Source: Cladopsammia gracilis
Taxonomy: Eukaryota > Cnidaria > Anthozoa > Scleractinia > Dendrophylliidae
DNA: 64,000 nt
Assembly (NCBI GenBank): GCA_022457155.1
Contig: JAJGOT010000037.1
Location: forward strand, 1,358,501-1,422,500
Direction: 5' to 3'
Part shown: in pieces, positions 1 through 12,200 of the stretch
Layout of the letters: every line of letters begins with the position of its first letter
Numbering within the stretch: the stretch's first letter is position 1
Notes under the pieces: model-generated
What the model was told of the DNA's origin: nothing
The model's database searches: none
What the model saw: the letters and a program-made list of their open reading frames with translations, nothing else
Program-made: the position numbers and the translations under genes

Positions 1-261
1 CCCTGGGGGACCCCGAACGATATAGGCTGAGGCTCAGATAAGACCCCATTAGTGCAAACACTTTGGGTGCGCATGGTTAAATAGGACCTAAACCATTGGA
101 CAGCAGAGCGATTCATTCCTAGTGAAATTAACTTATCTAACATGATGCTATGATCTAAGGTGTCAAAGGCCTTGCTTAGGTCTAAAAATATTAGGCCAGT
201 TTGAAATTATGAAAATAAAAACAATAGATTATTATTGGTGCAGGAGACTAGGTGTCGTATG
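1..261. other. intergenic, no gene seen
   Basis: AT-rich sequence without a recognisable coding segment. It lies just downstream (minus-strand sense) of the Penelope-like fragment that follows and could be its 3' flank. Confidence 0.4.
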
Positions 262-525
262 TCAATGAGTTTCGTCACGTCTATTTATTCCTAGAGGAGA
301 TAACGTTTTCCCTTTGTGTATCAAATGAGCCTCTCTCGCCTTTCTCACTGCGTCGCGATTGCTGCGTATGAGTTCAAGTGGGATTAGAAGAACATCATTG
401 ACTGAATGTCCAGCTTGATTGAAATGTAGGGAGACAGGAGTGGGATCGTTGAGTTGATGATGGTTTATGATGGAACGGCGGTGTTCTCCAAATCGTTCAT
501 TAAGTTGCCGTTTGGTCTCATCGGC
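262..525 (-). pseudogene. Penelope-like element fragment, GIY-YIG endonuclease C-terminus
   Basis: Read on the minus strand, this open segment gives phrases typical of the C-terminal GIY-YIG endonuclease region of Penelope-like retroelements: RFGEHRRSI, VSLHFNQAGHS, LIPLELI, RKAREAHLI and PLGINRRDE, followed by a stop at 262-264. The family couples a telomerase-like reverse transcriptase to this endonuclease for target-primed insertion. There is no start codon in frame and no upstream reverse transcriptase on the same strand, so it is a 5'-truncated remnant. It points away from the reverse transcriptase fragment at 1,846-2,963 and is therefore a separate copy. Confidence 0.75.
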
Positions 526-939
526 ATGCGCTAACGGATGTCGTGGATTTTACGACATCCGGATTGCACTGCACTGTTTCCAGAGCCCCTAGGTACTTGG
601 TGTATCCCTGATCATAATGTATGGTACTTCATGTATCCCTTATTGTAATGTATTTAGATATATTATATTGCAGTGTAATTTAGGTTTTAGTCGAGAATGG
701 GGTTAGTTAAAACCGAGGCGACAATACTGTTCGATCAAATCATTTCGTTCATGGTTGCCATTCCTTACGGTTGGCAGATAACTTGGGAGAGCCCAGGCAT
801 CTGAAACCTTTAGTACAACGAAAAGAGTGGTCAGAAAAAAGCTCAGAAAACGCTTACCAGATGTGGTTAGCAACCATCATCGTCCACTGATCAAGAGTCA
901 ACACGCATCCCAAAACTTGATATAATTAACATATTAAGT
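526..939. other. intergenic, no gene seen
   Basis: No recognisable coding sequence. Contains a loosely repeated GTATCCCTNAT-type phrase near 600-650. Confidence 0.35.
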
Positions 940-1322
940 TAGTAAGTTGCGATCGCAAGTTAGTATGTTGCGATCGCAAGTTATTATGTTGCGATCGCAA
1001 GTTACTAAGTTGCGATCGCAAGTTAGTAAGTTGCGATCGCAAGTTACTAAGTTGCGATCGCGAGATGGTAAGTTGCGATCGCAAGTTAGTATGTTGCGAT
1101 CGCAAGTTAGTATGTTGCGATCGCAAGATAGTAAGTTGCGATCGCAAGTTATTATGTTGCGATCGCAAGTTATTATGTTGCGATCGCAAGTTAGTAAGTT
1201 GCGATCGCAAGTTAGTATGTTGCGATCGCAAGATAGTAAGTTGCGATCGCAAGTTAGTAAGTTGCGATCGCAAGATAGTAAGTTGCGATCGCAAGTTACT
1301 AAGTTGCGATCGCAAGTTAATA
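940..1322. repeat. 21-bp minisatellite, 18 units with a GCGATCGC palindrome
   Basis: GCGATCGC recurs 18 times at an exact 21-base period, first at 949-956 and last at 1306-1313; one unit carries GCGATCGCGA. The spacer varies between AAGTTAGTAAGTT, AAGTTATTATGTT and AAGATAGTAAGTT types. Because 21 is a multiple of three and the unit lacks stops in several frames, both strands show long open frames of LRSQ or CDRN heptads; these are artefacts. Imperfect traces of the unit continue to about 1,340. Confidence 0.97.
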
Positions 1323-1845
1323 ACAAGTTAGTAACTTGCGACGAGAAATTCGATGTGTCCCTTATAAGCCACCGTAGCTTGAACAATGCCAATTTGAAAG
1401 CATACAACATAAATGTGCCCATTCTGCTGGGAGATGATAGCATTTTCAATCTCAATTTGTTCTAACAACTTTATTTAAAAAACGGAAGTCTGTCACACTG
1501 GCGAATGTGTGCATTTCAATTTATATCGAGAAAGCTTTGTTTTAACGCTTTTGTATTTTTCCTTTTATAACGTGCCCATGACTTAGCTAATATTCATCTT
1601 TAAACATGACAGGTGAATTCTAAATTGTGAACTATATAAACTATGATAACTGAAACATTGTAAAAAGCGTGTTTGTTTAAACATAAACCATTTATCGCCT
1701 TTCCAGGAATGGGCGTCCTGTGTCGGCTCTATACTAAATTCGATTCAACTGCTTCATCTGCCTCATCTTGAGCCTCATCATCCCATTCAACAACTTCATT
1801 TGCCTCTTGAGCCTCGTCATCCGATTCAACAGCAACATTTAATCC
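1323..1845. other. intergenic, no gene seen
   Basis: AT-rich. The last 100 bases hold repeated CTCATCTTGAGCCTC-like phrases. No gene supported. Confidence 0.35.
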
Positions 1846-2963
1846 CCTTCGGCAGGTTGACCCTGGACTTTTACCAATTATCTCCGGTTGTGATGGACCT
1901 ACAGAAAGAATATCATCTTTTGTTGATACACTACTTCAGCCTATATCGAAATCACAAGCGTCTTATCTTAAAGAAACGACCGATTTTATAAAGTTTATTG
2001 ACAAAACCAAAGTTAAAAAACGAACATTTCTTGTATCGATGGATGTCACAAGTCTATACACAAACATACCACAGGAAAGGGTATTTATAATACCACAGTA
2101 TGCACAGCATAAACGACCCTCCCATACCAACACATTATCTCAGAGAAATGCTTAGACTAATTCTCAAAGAAAATTCCTTCCAGTTTAATGGAAAGAACTA
2201 TCTGCAAATACACGGTACTGCCATGGGAACTAAAATGGCCGTTGCCTTTGCAAACATATTCATGGCGAACATTGAAACACAAATTCTAAGCAAAAACGTC
2301 TCTAAACCCACAGTTTGGAAACGTTACATTGACGATATATTCTCACTATGGGACATCAGCAAACCAGATATTGTACAATTCATCGAACAAGCCAACTCAC
2401 ATCACCCTACAATCAAATTTACGGCTGAAATCTCAGACATTGAAACTACATTTCTGGATACAGTTATATACAAAGGCCAAAGATTCAAGGAACAATCTAT
2501 CCTTGATATAAAAACACATTTTAAGCCAACGGAAACCTTTCAATATACACATTTTACCTCTTGTCACCCACCAAGTGTTAAAATAGGATTCGTGAAGGGC
2601 GAAGCCCTGAGACTCCTACGAACTAATTCTTCAAAAACCACTTTTGAGGAAAATATTTCGAAATTTAGAAAACGCTTGCTGACTAGAGGCTATCCAAATA
2701 ACCTGGTAGAAAAAATCCTATCAGAAATAAAATTCACAGAAAGGGAATCGGCGCTTAAACAAGATAAACAAACTCAAAAAGACATTTTGCCTTTTGTAAC
2801 ACAATACCAACCATCAGTGCCAAACATCAAACAAGTTTTAATGAGAAAATGGCACTATATACAAAACCAACCATTTTTACGACAAATTTTTAAAGAACCA
2901 CCTATTATATCCTTTAAAAAAGGAAAATCTTTAAAAGATACACTCGTTAGAGCAAAAATATAA
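1846..2963 (+). pseudogene. Penelope-like element reverse transcriptase, partial and frameshifted
   Basis: Two frames join near 2,085-2,100. The first, from about 1,846, reads ISGCDGPTERISS and LVSMDVTSLYTNIPQE. The second, 2,100-2,963, reads HGTAMGTKMAVAFANIFMA, then RYIDDIFSLW (catalytic YIDD box), FLDTVIY, and ends KGKSLKDTLVRAKI before a stop. This order is that of Penelope-like reverse transcriptases. The N-terminus and the GIY-YIG endonuclease are missing, and a frameshift separates the halves, so it is a dead fragment. Confidence 0.85.
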
Positions 2964-2996
2964 AAGGTTCTCATATGTTTCACACCGGTATAGAGA

Positions 2997-3212
2997 TTGT
3001 GCGGCCTGTCACCCTTGCTATTTCCTGCTAAGTTGTCCAGCAGTGAGGAAGAGAGTGAAGAATCAGATACGGAGTTAGATGATGACGAGGATAGCGAAGA
3101 TGATCTTGTCATTGCTGATCTCGATGAACAGTCAACTGTTCGTATGCCAGTTTTAACTTTTGTACCAGATGACCAAATAGCTGAAGTTACTGTACAAGCA
3201 AACACCGGATGA
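2997..3212 (+). other. short acidic open frame, doubtful
   Basis: A 71-codon frame with an acidic serine-rich run (SSSEEESEESDTELDDDEDS) directly after the reverse transcriptase remnant. Not a known Penelope domain that I recognise. It could be a fragment of an unrelated transposon or host exon. No start evidence beyond an alternative codon. Confidence 0.2.
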
Positions 3213-4196
3213 AAAAAAAAGGAAAACAAAAAGAAAACAAACAAAAAAACGAACAAAAAAAATATAAAAATGTGAGCAAAGCTACAAAGGCTGATCTATT
3301 ACACTATAGATCAAAATAAAAAAGGAAACAGGAACAGTGCCCGATTCTAGCCCTTCCAGATGGCCGAATTGTCGGTAAATATGACCTGCTGATAGGGACT
3401 TGGCGGACTGCTATTTGGCACTCTAAAAAAGTAACTTTGCAGTTTCAAGCACTGGAGATTGTTAGATTGCTTGTATGTCAACTGAATTCAGATGTCTGGA
3501 TCCAGACTAGAAAAAGACACGGATCGAGAGACACTTTTAAAAAAAGACTGCGCGATAACGGCTTTATTATGCTGTAAGTACATCATAGTTAGAAATACTA
3601 CCTGTATATCTGAAAGTTTAAAACACTAAATATACACGTCGAAAGGTGAATATGGGTGCAAAGACATGGGGGGGGGGAGATCACGAAAGTTATATATAGT
3701 TATGAGGGGGGGGAGGGGAAATCACTTCAATAAAATAACATTTAAGGGGGGATCAGCAAAATTTCATCGTGTTTAGCCCAAAATTCTCCGACCCCCCCCC
3801 CCCCCACCCCCCAGACGATAAATAATGACCTGTCCCTAATACCAATTAATGCGAACGTCCAAAAGTTGTCATTCTATTCTCTTTCACTACGTTCATCCGA
3901 ATAGATTACATGTCTATGACATGCTAAAAGAATACAACTGTGAAGGGACATGCCGACCAGCCTTACAAGTTTTATTTGATTTAGGAACAAAAACATGTGA
4001 ATCAAAAACACATTTCGTTGTCCAATGAGTACAACTACCACAGTGAAAAACAATAACTACAATTGCAGGCAGAAGTAGTTGGGAAGGTTGTAAAAATGAA
4101 TTGCATAAGTGCTGAATTACATCGAGGCTCTGACGTTATATAATCATTTTTTTTATTATTCAACAGCATTCTGGAGTGCAAATACGCATCAAAACG
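3213..4196. other. intergenic with G and C homopolymer tracts
   Basis: Contains G-rich runs at about 3,669-3,716 and a C-run with CCCCACCCCCC at about 3,795-3,812. No gene seen. Confidence 0.4.
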
Positions 4197-4345
4197 AGTG
4201 CAAATATGACACGTTATTACACTCTTCGGACCGCGCGCTTGGAAAAACAGTTTCAAAAACTTAGTTTTAGGGGAAGATTGCTGTCGTATAATAAACAATT
4301 TATTCAGCGAAAAGTTGTGTAATACGGCTGGGCATTTTTACCCAG
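4197..4345. repeat. dispersed repeat, copy 1 (sister at 5,758-6,052)
   Basis: Begins GAGTGCAAATATGAC and ends ATACGGCTGGGCATTTT. The same order of phrases (GTGCAAATATGAC, CCGC-CGC, AATAAACA-TTTATTCAG, AAAAGTTGTG-AATAC) recurs at 5,758-6,052, where a small foldback interrupts it. Confidence 0.6.
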
Positions 4346-4613
4346 GCGCCCCCACTCTCTCTGTGTTGGGATCTCAGCAAACAATTTCGCATTAAAAATG
4401 TCCAGTTATAACCAGCATTGTTAAAAGGGGAGAGGAGAGAAAGAATTGAATGGTAAAAACTGCCAACCTTCCCAACACTTTTAGCTATGATTGTAGATTA
4501 TAACGAGCCGTAAGACTCTCAAAATATAAGAAACAGTGCGACTACACTCGCCGGACGCGGAAACACGTTCTCCAAACCAAGTGCTTGTTAGTCAAATAAC
4601 ATCCCAGGAGGTC

Positions 4614-5374
4614 AAGGCCTGGTTTCCATATAATCGCAACGATCGCAACGATCGCAGCGATCGCAGAAGAAAGTGTTGTGCGACCCTTGCGATAATATGG
4701 AAACCAAAACGTTACGATCCTTGCGATCCTTGCGATTGCGATCGCAGAGATAGAAAAATTTCTCTCCGATCTGCGATCGCAATCGCAACGATCGCAACGT
4801 CTTGGTTTCCATATGATCGCAAGGGTCGCAAGAATCGCAACGATCGTCGATCGAAACGATCAACGATCGTTGCGATTATATGGAAACCAGGCTTACGATC
4901 GACGATCGCTGCGATTCTTGCGACTCTTGCGATCATATGGAAACCAAAACGTTGCTATTTTTGCGATCGTTGTGCCGGCGTTTTCGAGGTGAGAAATGTG
5001 CTGGTTTAGCGTCAGATCGCGCTTGAAGTGGACAAGGTCGCGGTCGCCGACTGGTTTGTTGCCTGCCTTGTCTCTCTTTCTCTTCTCTCTTGGGGTTCGA
5101 TAAATTATCTCGCGAAATGACACCTTAAACGGCTCAGAACGGCCAAAAAATAACACACAAGACCCATTTAACATTTCATCTAAACTTTTATTGAACATAT
5201 AGGATAAATTTAGTATTCAGAGCATTTGAATCGCGGCCAACCCATATTTCTTTTGTAACCGCCATTGAACGATATCACGCAACACACACAAACATCGGGT
5301 GGTCGGCCTGTGGTCGCACAACACTTTTTTTCTGCGATCGCTGCGATCGTTGCGATTATGTGGAAACCAGGCTT
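4614..5374. mobile_element. non-autonomous DNA transposon with GCGATCG-rich terminal inverted repeats
   Basis: Ends GGCCTGGTTTCCATATAATC on the left and, inverted, the same TGGTTTCCACATAATCGC on the right. The left part is packed with ATCGCAACGATCGC variants and further internal TGGTTTCCATAT boundaries at about 4,695, 4,805, 4,880 and 4,940, as if several copies were nested. The right 350 bases (from about 4,970) are shared with the large palindrome at 49,527-50,500. No transposase coding. Confidence 0.65.
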
Positions 5375-5407
5375 AAGGAAGAGCCAAATAAAGGTGTTGA
5401 TTGAGTA

Positions 5408-5436
5408 ATGGATTGATTGATTGATTGATTGATTGC
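5408..5436. repeat. GATT microsatellite
   Basis: About seven perfect GATT tetramers. A TTG-rich trinucleotide tract follows at 5,489-5,525. Confidence 0.85.
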
Positions 5437-5757
5437 GAATAAAATTACCATGCCGCAATATCACGAAATACTGTTACATTGCCACAAGCTGTTGTTGTTG
5501 TAATGGTTGTTGTTGTTGATGTTGTAATCCGACGATCGTTGTTTTCGAATGCTTCTTTATCGTTCAAAATGACGCGACCTATCCGTGATCTTTATTGTTA
5601 CTTACGCAAGCACGAAATTTAAACGTTTATCAGCGGAAAGTGCTCAAAACAATAAAGAAAACGGCCACAATATCAAAAGCAAACCTTTAACAGCTTACTA
5701 GTATTGAGAGCGCCGCCTCTTGAACAATTTGACACCTTAAGTACTTTCAAAACGTAC

Positions 5758-6052
5758 GAGTGCAAATATGACGCTCTTCTGACCGCACGCTAGAAAAAAC
5801 GCTTCAGTTTAAAACCTTCCATTTTGGAAAAGAAGACTGTCCAGCACTTGTCCAAACGATGTCTGTGATTCGCTAAGAAAACAATAGATTTGTCCCGTTG
5901 GGATAGGGATTAGAGATAGGGGCATTGTTCAAGTGATATATCAATTGTATCATTCGCCAATCACAGACATCATTTGGACAGCTACGGGGTCGCCCCGTGT
6001 AATAAACAGTTTATTCAGTGAAAAGTTGTGCAATACAGCTCGGCATTTTACT
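5758..6052. repeat. dispersed repeat, copy 2 (sister at 4,197-4,345)
   Basis: Same phrases as copy 1 but about twice the length because the 5,849-5,980 foldback element is inserted within it. Confidence 0.55.
5849..5980. mobile_element. small MITE (foldback)
   Basis: TGTCCAAACGATGTCTGTGA on the left and its imperfect inverse TCACAGACATCATTTGGACA on the right, about 130 bases end to end. Absent from the sister repeat at 4,197-4,345, which supports its being an insertion. Confidence 0.65.
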
Positions 6053-6089
6053 CCTCAGTTTTTATTTTTATGAGCCTTTCTGACAACTT

Positions 6090-6412
6090 TTAGGGCTATG
6101 TCTGCACTATACCGGATAGCTTATCATGTCGACATGAAAAATACTCCGGCCTGGTGTGAACAGAAACGACCCAGAACTGGATATTAACTTCTTTTTCAGT
6201 GGGATTCAATCCTCGCTCCTAGTTGTTGACTTCCGCTACGGTTCGGTTCGATTGCCTGTTCACACTGCCCCAGAGAGTGGCACGAGAATCTATCCGATAT
6301 GTGAACGAGCGCCGCGTCGCAGCGGCGCTCCGGAACAAAAATCGTCAGTTCCGAAACTAGGCCTATCCGGTATGGTTTTCGTGCCGGCGCAAGAGCTATC
6401 CTAAGTGAATAA
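6090..6412. mobile_element. possible MITE
   Basis: Near the left end ACTATACCGGATAG and near the right end CTATCCGGTATGG form an imperfect inverted pair. The open frame within (6,156-6,404) has no recognised domain. Low confidence. Confidence 0.3.
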
Positions 6413-8552
6413 TGAAATTGGTTTTGTTAACGCTTATCAGTCCACCAGATAGATAGCAATTTTGTCGTCGCCAGCGTTATCCACTCTTTGAACAATCGAG
6501 CCCCAGGCGATTTCCCATTTTGTTGTATCAGGGTTGCGCTCAATTTGCATATTTTATTTCACCCGTTCATAAATGCACATGCATAATTTAATTCACGTCC
6601 ATGTTTGTATCAATTTGTATCGATGTTGCTAATTAAAACCATCAAGCGGTACGTTTTCTTTTTCCTTTGAGTTAAATGCTATACCATATTGCATGGCAAC
6701 CACTTAGGTCATTCAATCGGCGTATCGCCATCTCCAAAATTTATTTTGGTAGTAACCGCAAGAATGAATAATTTAAAATACAGTTTTTTAAGTGAAGTTA
6801 CGAAGCATATTTGCATTGACATGAAAGCTTCTCATTTAGTCAAATTTAATACGCAAGTTTAAATATTTTGACCAAGGCAAAACTCAAAGAAGCACATCTC
6901 GCTTGAAAGTTCTCCGAATCACATGCAATACTTAATATCTCGACACAAATCTGTTTACTTAAAATATTTTATATTGTAGACGATATATTAGGCCTGAATT
7001 TTGACACAATGCAAAATTGTGTTTTAGCTCTTAGTAACGGTGACATGCCCCGCCTTCAAATGACTGGCAAGTTTACAAAACCATCAACGTGCTCATTGTC
7101 AGCGATAGTTCTATATTTCCAATTTCATCCAACGTAGCTTAACCATTTCGCCTTGTATTTGCGGAAGATAGCAAAATCGAAAACACAAAACAAAAATCTT
7201 GAATCTTCAAGGTAGGGCTAATGTTTTCTAGAATTATTTTGCTAGGAACCAGTGCAGCATTCGATGACTAAAATTTCAAACTTGCTTTAAACAAACTCAT
7301 ATTGACATTATGCATGACGACCTTACAGATACGACAAACCTTGTGTTGGTCAAATTTGTTTATATACATTAAGACGAGTGAAATTGATATAGATAATTAT
7401 ATAGTCTGAATATACTCATTTTACTTGGTGAATTGTTTTTACCACGAAGAAAGAGAGAGAGATCACCTTCCCCATTACTGATCAAAGTCGAACAACTCGC
7501 AAATCTTTTCAAATGTCTCATTTCAAGCCAATAAATACAAAAAGTTAACAGCAAAAATAAACATGGTTCTGAAGCACTGTCAAAAATTTCAAGTTTATTA
7601 TTTTAAAAATGTTGACTGCTTTGTTTCACGCCAAAAGATTTCTCTGCGAACAACGGTTTCGTCTTGTACCTGTTGTAAATTTAAGTTATATGGTCCGCAT
7701 ACATTATTGAGTGAACTCTATTCGACAGTCTAATACTAGAAAAGAAATAAGAAATATTCAAAATTTCACCGTGTTCATTCATAGTTCATTCATAGTTTTA
7801 TTTTGATTCACCTTAATTAATAACTTTTTCCTAAATAAGCAACCGAAATACACCATAACTAAAGTTATAATAAGTAAAAATAACAATGACACCGTATTCA
7901 CCAATTCCTATTTGTTTGTTTTAGCGACATTCATGCGACTAGCACGTTTTCTTTTTGGTTGGAGAGGAGTTTTAGAACATATGGCTGTTTCTCACAAAAT
8001 ATAGTAGAGGGAAAGAGTAGGATATATTTCCTCGGCTTTAATCAGTAACCGATGATTGCTCTCAGCATGATGAAGATTTTCTTGATATTAATTAACGCTA
8101 ATGGACTTCATCGTGTACTAAATTTTTCATTTCCTTTGAGGGCAAGACAAAAGACTAAGAGTATGTAAAGGAGGTTTTTATTTGATATTTATTTCTTAAG
8201 CCTGTGATTACTTAAGATCTTATATTAAATTATATAAATAGTCGAATTTCGATTTAAATAAACTGTTTTCTGTCGTCATGTTTTCTCGTTAGATACAGCT
8301 ATTTTCCGCGGGTATTAATTATTTTCCTCTTTGTAATTTCTAATCTATATTCCTCAAAATACTTTGAACAAATTGATGACTATATGAACTATTTTTGAAA
8401 TATCACGCACACGCAATACAGTACGTACGTTTAGTTGTTATTACCAAATTGCAGGGTGTTTATGTCTAAAAATTGATAATATATTATATACATCAGCTCA
8501 CATTAGCCGGAGTTTTGATCATGTGATTTTTAACTCCAGGTTGCTGCGAATT
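6413..8552. other. upstream region of the guanylate cyclase gene
   Basis: No coding sequence recognised on either strand. It should contain the promoter and any 5' untranslated exon of the receptor at 8,553, but I cannot point to a convincing TATA box or initiator. Confidence 0.4.
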
Positions 8553-9252
8553 ATGATAAAGGTTTTCGCCACCTGCCTGGTGTTTTGGCTTTGTAATGCC
8601 GCTGTACACAAGCAGGTTCGTGTCGGCGTACTGGTGCCAATCACACCGAGATACCCAGGAGGGCATTATCTAGGAGATGGCATCAGAGCAGCGATAAAAG
8701 CCGCCTTTGATGATATCAACAACGATAACAACATACTTCCTGCTTTGAATTTGACGTACATGATTCATGACAGTGCATGCAACTCAGTGAAAGCTGTGGG
8801 GATAGCCGCTGACCTCATGCAATCCCCAGCGTCTGTAGATGCCTACATTGGCCCCGGATGTTCAAGAGCCTGCCTTTCAGCTGGACTTCTTGCACAGTAC
8901 TGGAATAAGCCAATCATATCATACTCCTGCTCGTCATCAGATCTTGAAGATAGAGAAAAATACTCAACGTTTGCTAGGACGCAGCCGTTTAGCCGCACGT
9001 ACTCACAAAGCACACGGTTATTGCTACTACAAATCATGCTAACATTCCAATGGAAAAGAGCGGCCATTCTTGCTGAAGATGACACTCCTACGAATATTTG
9101 GGCACCAGTTGCAATCGATTTAAACGACCATTTTATCGAAAATAACATAACTGTTTCCTATTTTAATGTCTATAAAACATCTGGGAATTCCGCAGAAGTT
9201 GAACAGAAACATATCGAGACACTACTCAGAGAAACAAAGAAAAATGCCCGAG
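8553..9252 (+). CDS. guanylate cyclase exon 1: signal peptide and ANF-receptor domain
   Basis: Residues 1-233. Hydrophobic leader [17 protein letters not shown], then [16 protein letters not shown], the [11 protein letters not shown] segment and [20 protein letters not shown], all characteristic of the ligand-binding domain. Donor is GTAAGG; phase 1. Confidence 0.93.
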
Positions 9253-12200
9253 GTAAGGTTACTTTCGAGACTAAGATTACAAGTTTTAATCACGTTGTTA
9301 GAGAATGGCAATTCAAGCCACTCAGTGTTTCAAATCTTCGAAGTTTTTGTTTGCTTGTCTGTTTGTTTTAATGAGAAAACATATACCTAATTTAGAATAA
9401 GAAAACAACAACTAATTGTGTAAGGTGGCTCCGTTGTTATTTCGGGCGCAATCGTCTATGACAAACTTTGTCTTATAACTTTTCCGGATCTAAAGCGATG
9501 CTTCTAAAACTTTGCGAAAACTTACAGCTATTTTTTAGCAATAATATGATAGAATTCGATTTTCATGGGAAAAAATATATTTGGTGATAATCGGGCTTAA
9601 ATGAACCCCACTTTTTGAACAAAATCGCACCCTGTGAAAAATTTTGCTGTTATATTTTTGTTAAATTTCTAGAATCAGCTTACATTGACTTAATACATAC
9701 CCTTACCAAATTTCAGCAAAATCGTTGGAGCAGAAATGCGGAAGAATTAACGCCATCAAAATTTAGCCCTTAAATTCTCTTAAAATTTTAAATACTTCAT
9801 TCTCTTTGACTAAACAATCTACGAACCCAAATTTCTGGGAGAAGCCTTTCCAATGCTTGCTAAATCTGAATTATAAGCCGATTGCAAATCGTGCGAACCG
9901 TTAAAAAGTATTCACTAGTTCTGTAAATATTATAAAATGCTCCAAAACCTACTCAAATCTCCAATGCTGCGTTTTCCATCATTTTTCGAAAATTATCCTG
10001 CAGTTTCAGTTGGTGTCAAACTCCTTCCACATGAATTTCAAGGTACTGCAATACTTTTACATCGATTGTTTTTTGCTTAGAAGGGCTTGCAATTGGAGAA
10101 ATAGTTGTTTTTTATAAGCTGCTCCGCATCTGAGCTCAGGCGAAGCTGACAAGCAGTTTTCAGAGTTTTGTTTATGAATACGAATCGAGAACGTGTGGAT
10201 TCGCACCTCAGTTAGGGGGGCGGAAGTGATATGCGCGCGTAGTCAGCGTAGTCCCGCATTTAAAAACATTGCACACCATGGAAACTTCTAATGGAGCGTA
10301 CATGCTCCCTCCCCTCCTGGGGTAACTAGCGCGCATATTTCGTTTGCCACCCTCCCCCCCCCCCCCCCGCAATTCAGATTAATCAAGCATTGGGTTTACC
10401 TCGGTGTAAGAACCTGTGACTTTTTCCTTTGTTTTTTACCTTTGTAGTATTGCATTCCCAGTTGAATCTATTGTTTTATGCCTTTTGTTTTCTTTGTTTT
10501 ACGTCACTCGAGAGTTTCACAGGTTCTCACACAGAGGATGAGCCGAAAATTTGGGTTCGTAGATTGTTTAGTCAAAGAGCATGAAGTATTTAAAATTTTA
10601 AGAGAATTTTAGGGCTAGATTTTAATGGCGTTAATTCTTCCGCATTTCTGCTCCAACGATTTTGCTGCAACTTGGTAAGGGTATGTATTAAGTCAATGTA
10701 AGCTGATTCCAGAAATTTAACAAAAATATTACAGCAAAATTTTTCACAGGATGCGATTTTGTTCAAAAAGTGGGGTTCATTTAAACCCGATTATCACTAA
10801 ATACATTTTTTCCCACGAAAATAGAATTCTATCATATTATTGCTAGGTAAAAGCTGTTTAGTCCGGCAGCCAGATGCTGATTTTTACCATAAGCTTGCAA
10901 ATGGGTCCATACGATATTTTAATGCATATTATTTTAGTCTTAGGTATTGTCTTTTATAATCCGATTGATGACATCCCATAATTTTTGGGCATTTCGAGAT
11001 ATCAAGCAATCATTTTTGCCTACATAGACATCTCAATGCATAGAATTGGGTACCCTGTGGTGAAAGTTGTAAGCCGAGTTTTATGTATTATGTTTAGATT
11101 CTAGGTGTTTTTATTAACAAAAATAGATGATGAGGTGCAAAAAAAATATGAAACCGGTAGTAACCGAATTAATGGTCACTAGGACCCAGGAACCCTCGGT
11201 TTTTCAAATCCAAGATGGCGGCCTCCATGCTGTTCTGTCAGAACTGCTAAAAAAAATACAATATCTTGCCTAAAACACTTACTTTTTTATTGAATTGAGA
11301 TTCAGAGTGGTAAATGTCGTTATTTTGATTGTTTTTATCGTGTTTTGAAACAAAAATCCCTGTTTATTTTGACGTTTTTAATTTGAAATTGCTCTAACGA
11401 TGAATCAACATTTGCCGATTTTTTTCTGCTTAAAGAACCCAATATCTTAGCTGTAACACTTGTTTTATTATTGAATTGAGTCTCAGAGTGATAAATGTCG
11501 ACGTTTTTATTGTTTCAATCGGGGTTTAAAATCAAAATTATTGTTTATTTTGTCAGTTTTTATTCTGAAAGAGTTCAAAACAATAATAATGTATTCATCA
11601 TTTTTATCCTTGTGGCTTGCATAAAGCCGTGATTAGAATGGAGTGCATTTTTAAGAGCAAATTTGATTGTGACGGCACGACGGATAGAACACATGCCGGC
11701 CCTGCTCGTATTGAGATAATCATACGCTTTAGCAAAGAGTACAAGGATTCTATACATATAGAGCTTGCAGCGACAAAGGGCGCCAAGTTGAGTGGGATTG
11801 AGGACGAGAGTATGGGGCTCATCCAAGCTGTGGCTGATAACTTTGACGCTGATGTCTCCTCTCAAAATGGAAAGACGACGACACACTCACTTGCCATGCT
11901 TATGACCCAGCCTGCGAATGAAACTAGTAACGCCAACGACGATAATACCATCGCCAGGATAAGTAAGCCTGAAATGTCTCAAGTTATAGACTTTGAGATA
12001 CCGGTGCACCGCTATCAGGGTCCAAAGACAGTACCGATGCCACAGAAAGATTCATTAAAGAGCGTTCTTCCACTTAAGGTCATTTGCAGCTCTATCATTT
12101 CTGAACGAAGAACCAGAGAACTGGATGTATCGTTATCAACAATGAAACATGCCCAGAATACAATGGCTATAACACCAAGGTAACTAGAGATCAAGGAGTA

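Noticed and set aside
940..1322. CRISPR-like array
   Set aside because: The repeated part is a short palindrome with similar, not unique, spacers, in a eukaryotic setting; it is a minisatellite.
926..1465. Long open frames on both strands with LRSQ or CDRN heptads
   Set aside because: Produced by the stop-free 21-bp repeat; no start, composition or conservation supports a protein.
8823..9148. Antisense frame opposite cyclase exon 1
   Set aside because: Shadow of a well-supported coding exon.
11575..11886. Minus-strand frames opposite the Academ-like coding region
   Set aside because: Shadows of the plus-strand transposase remnant.
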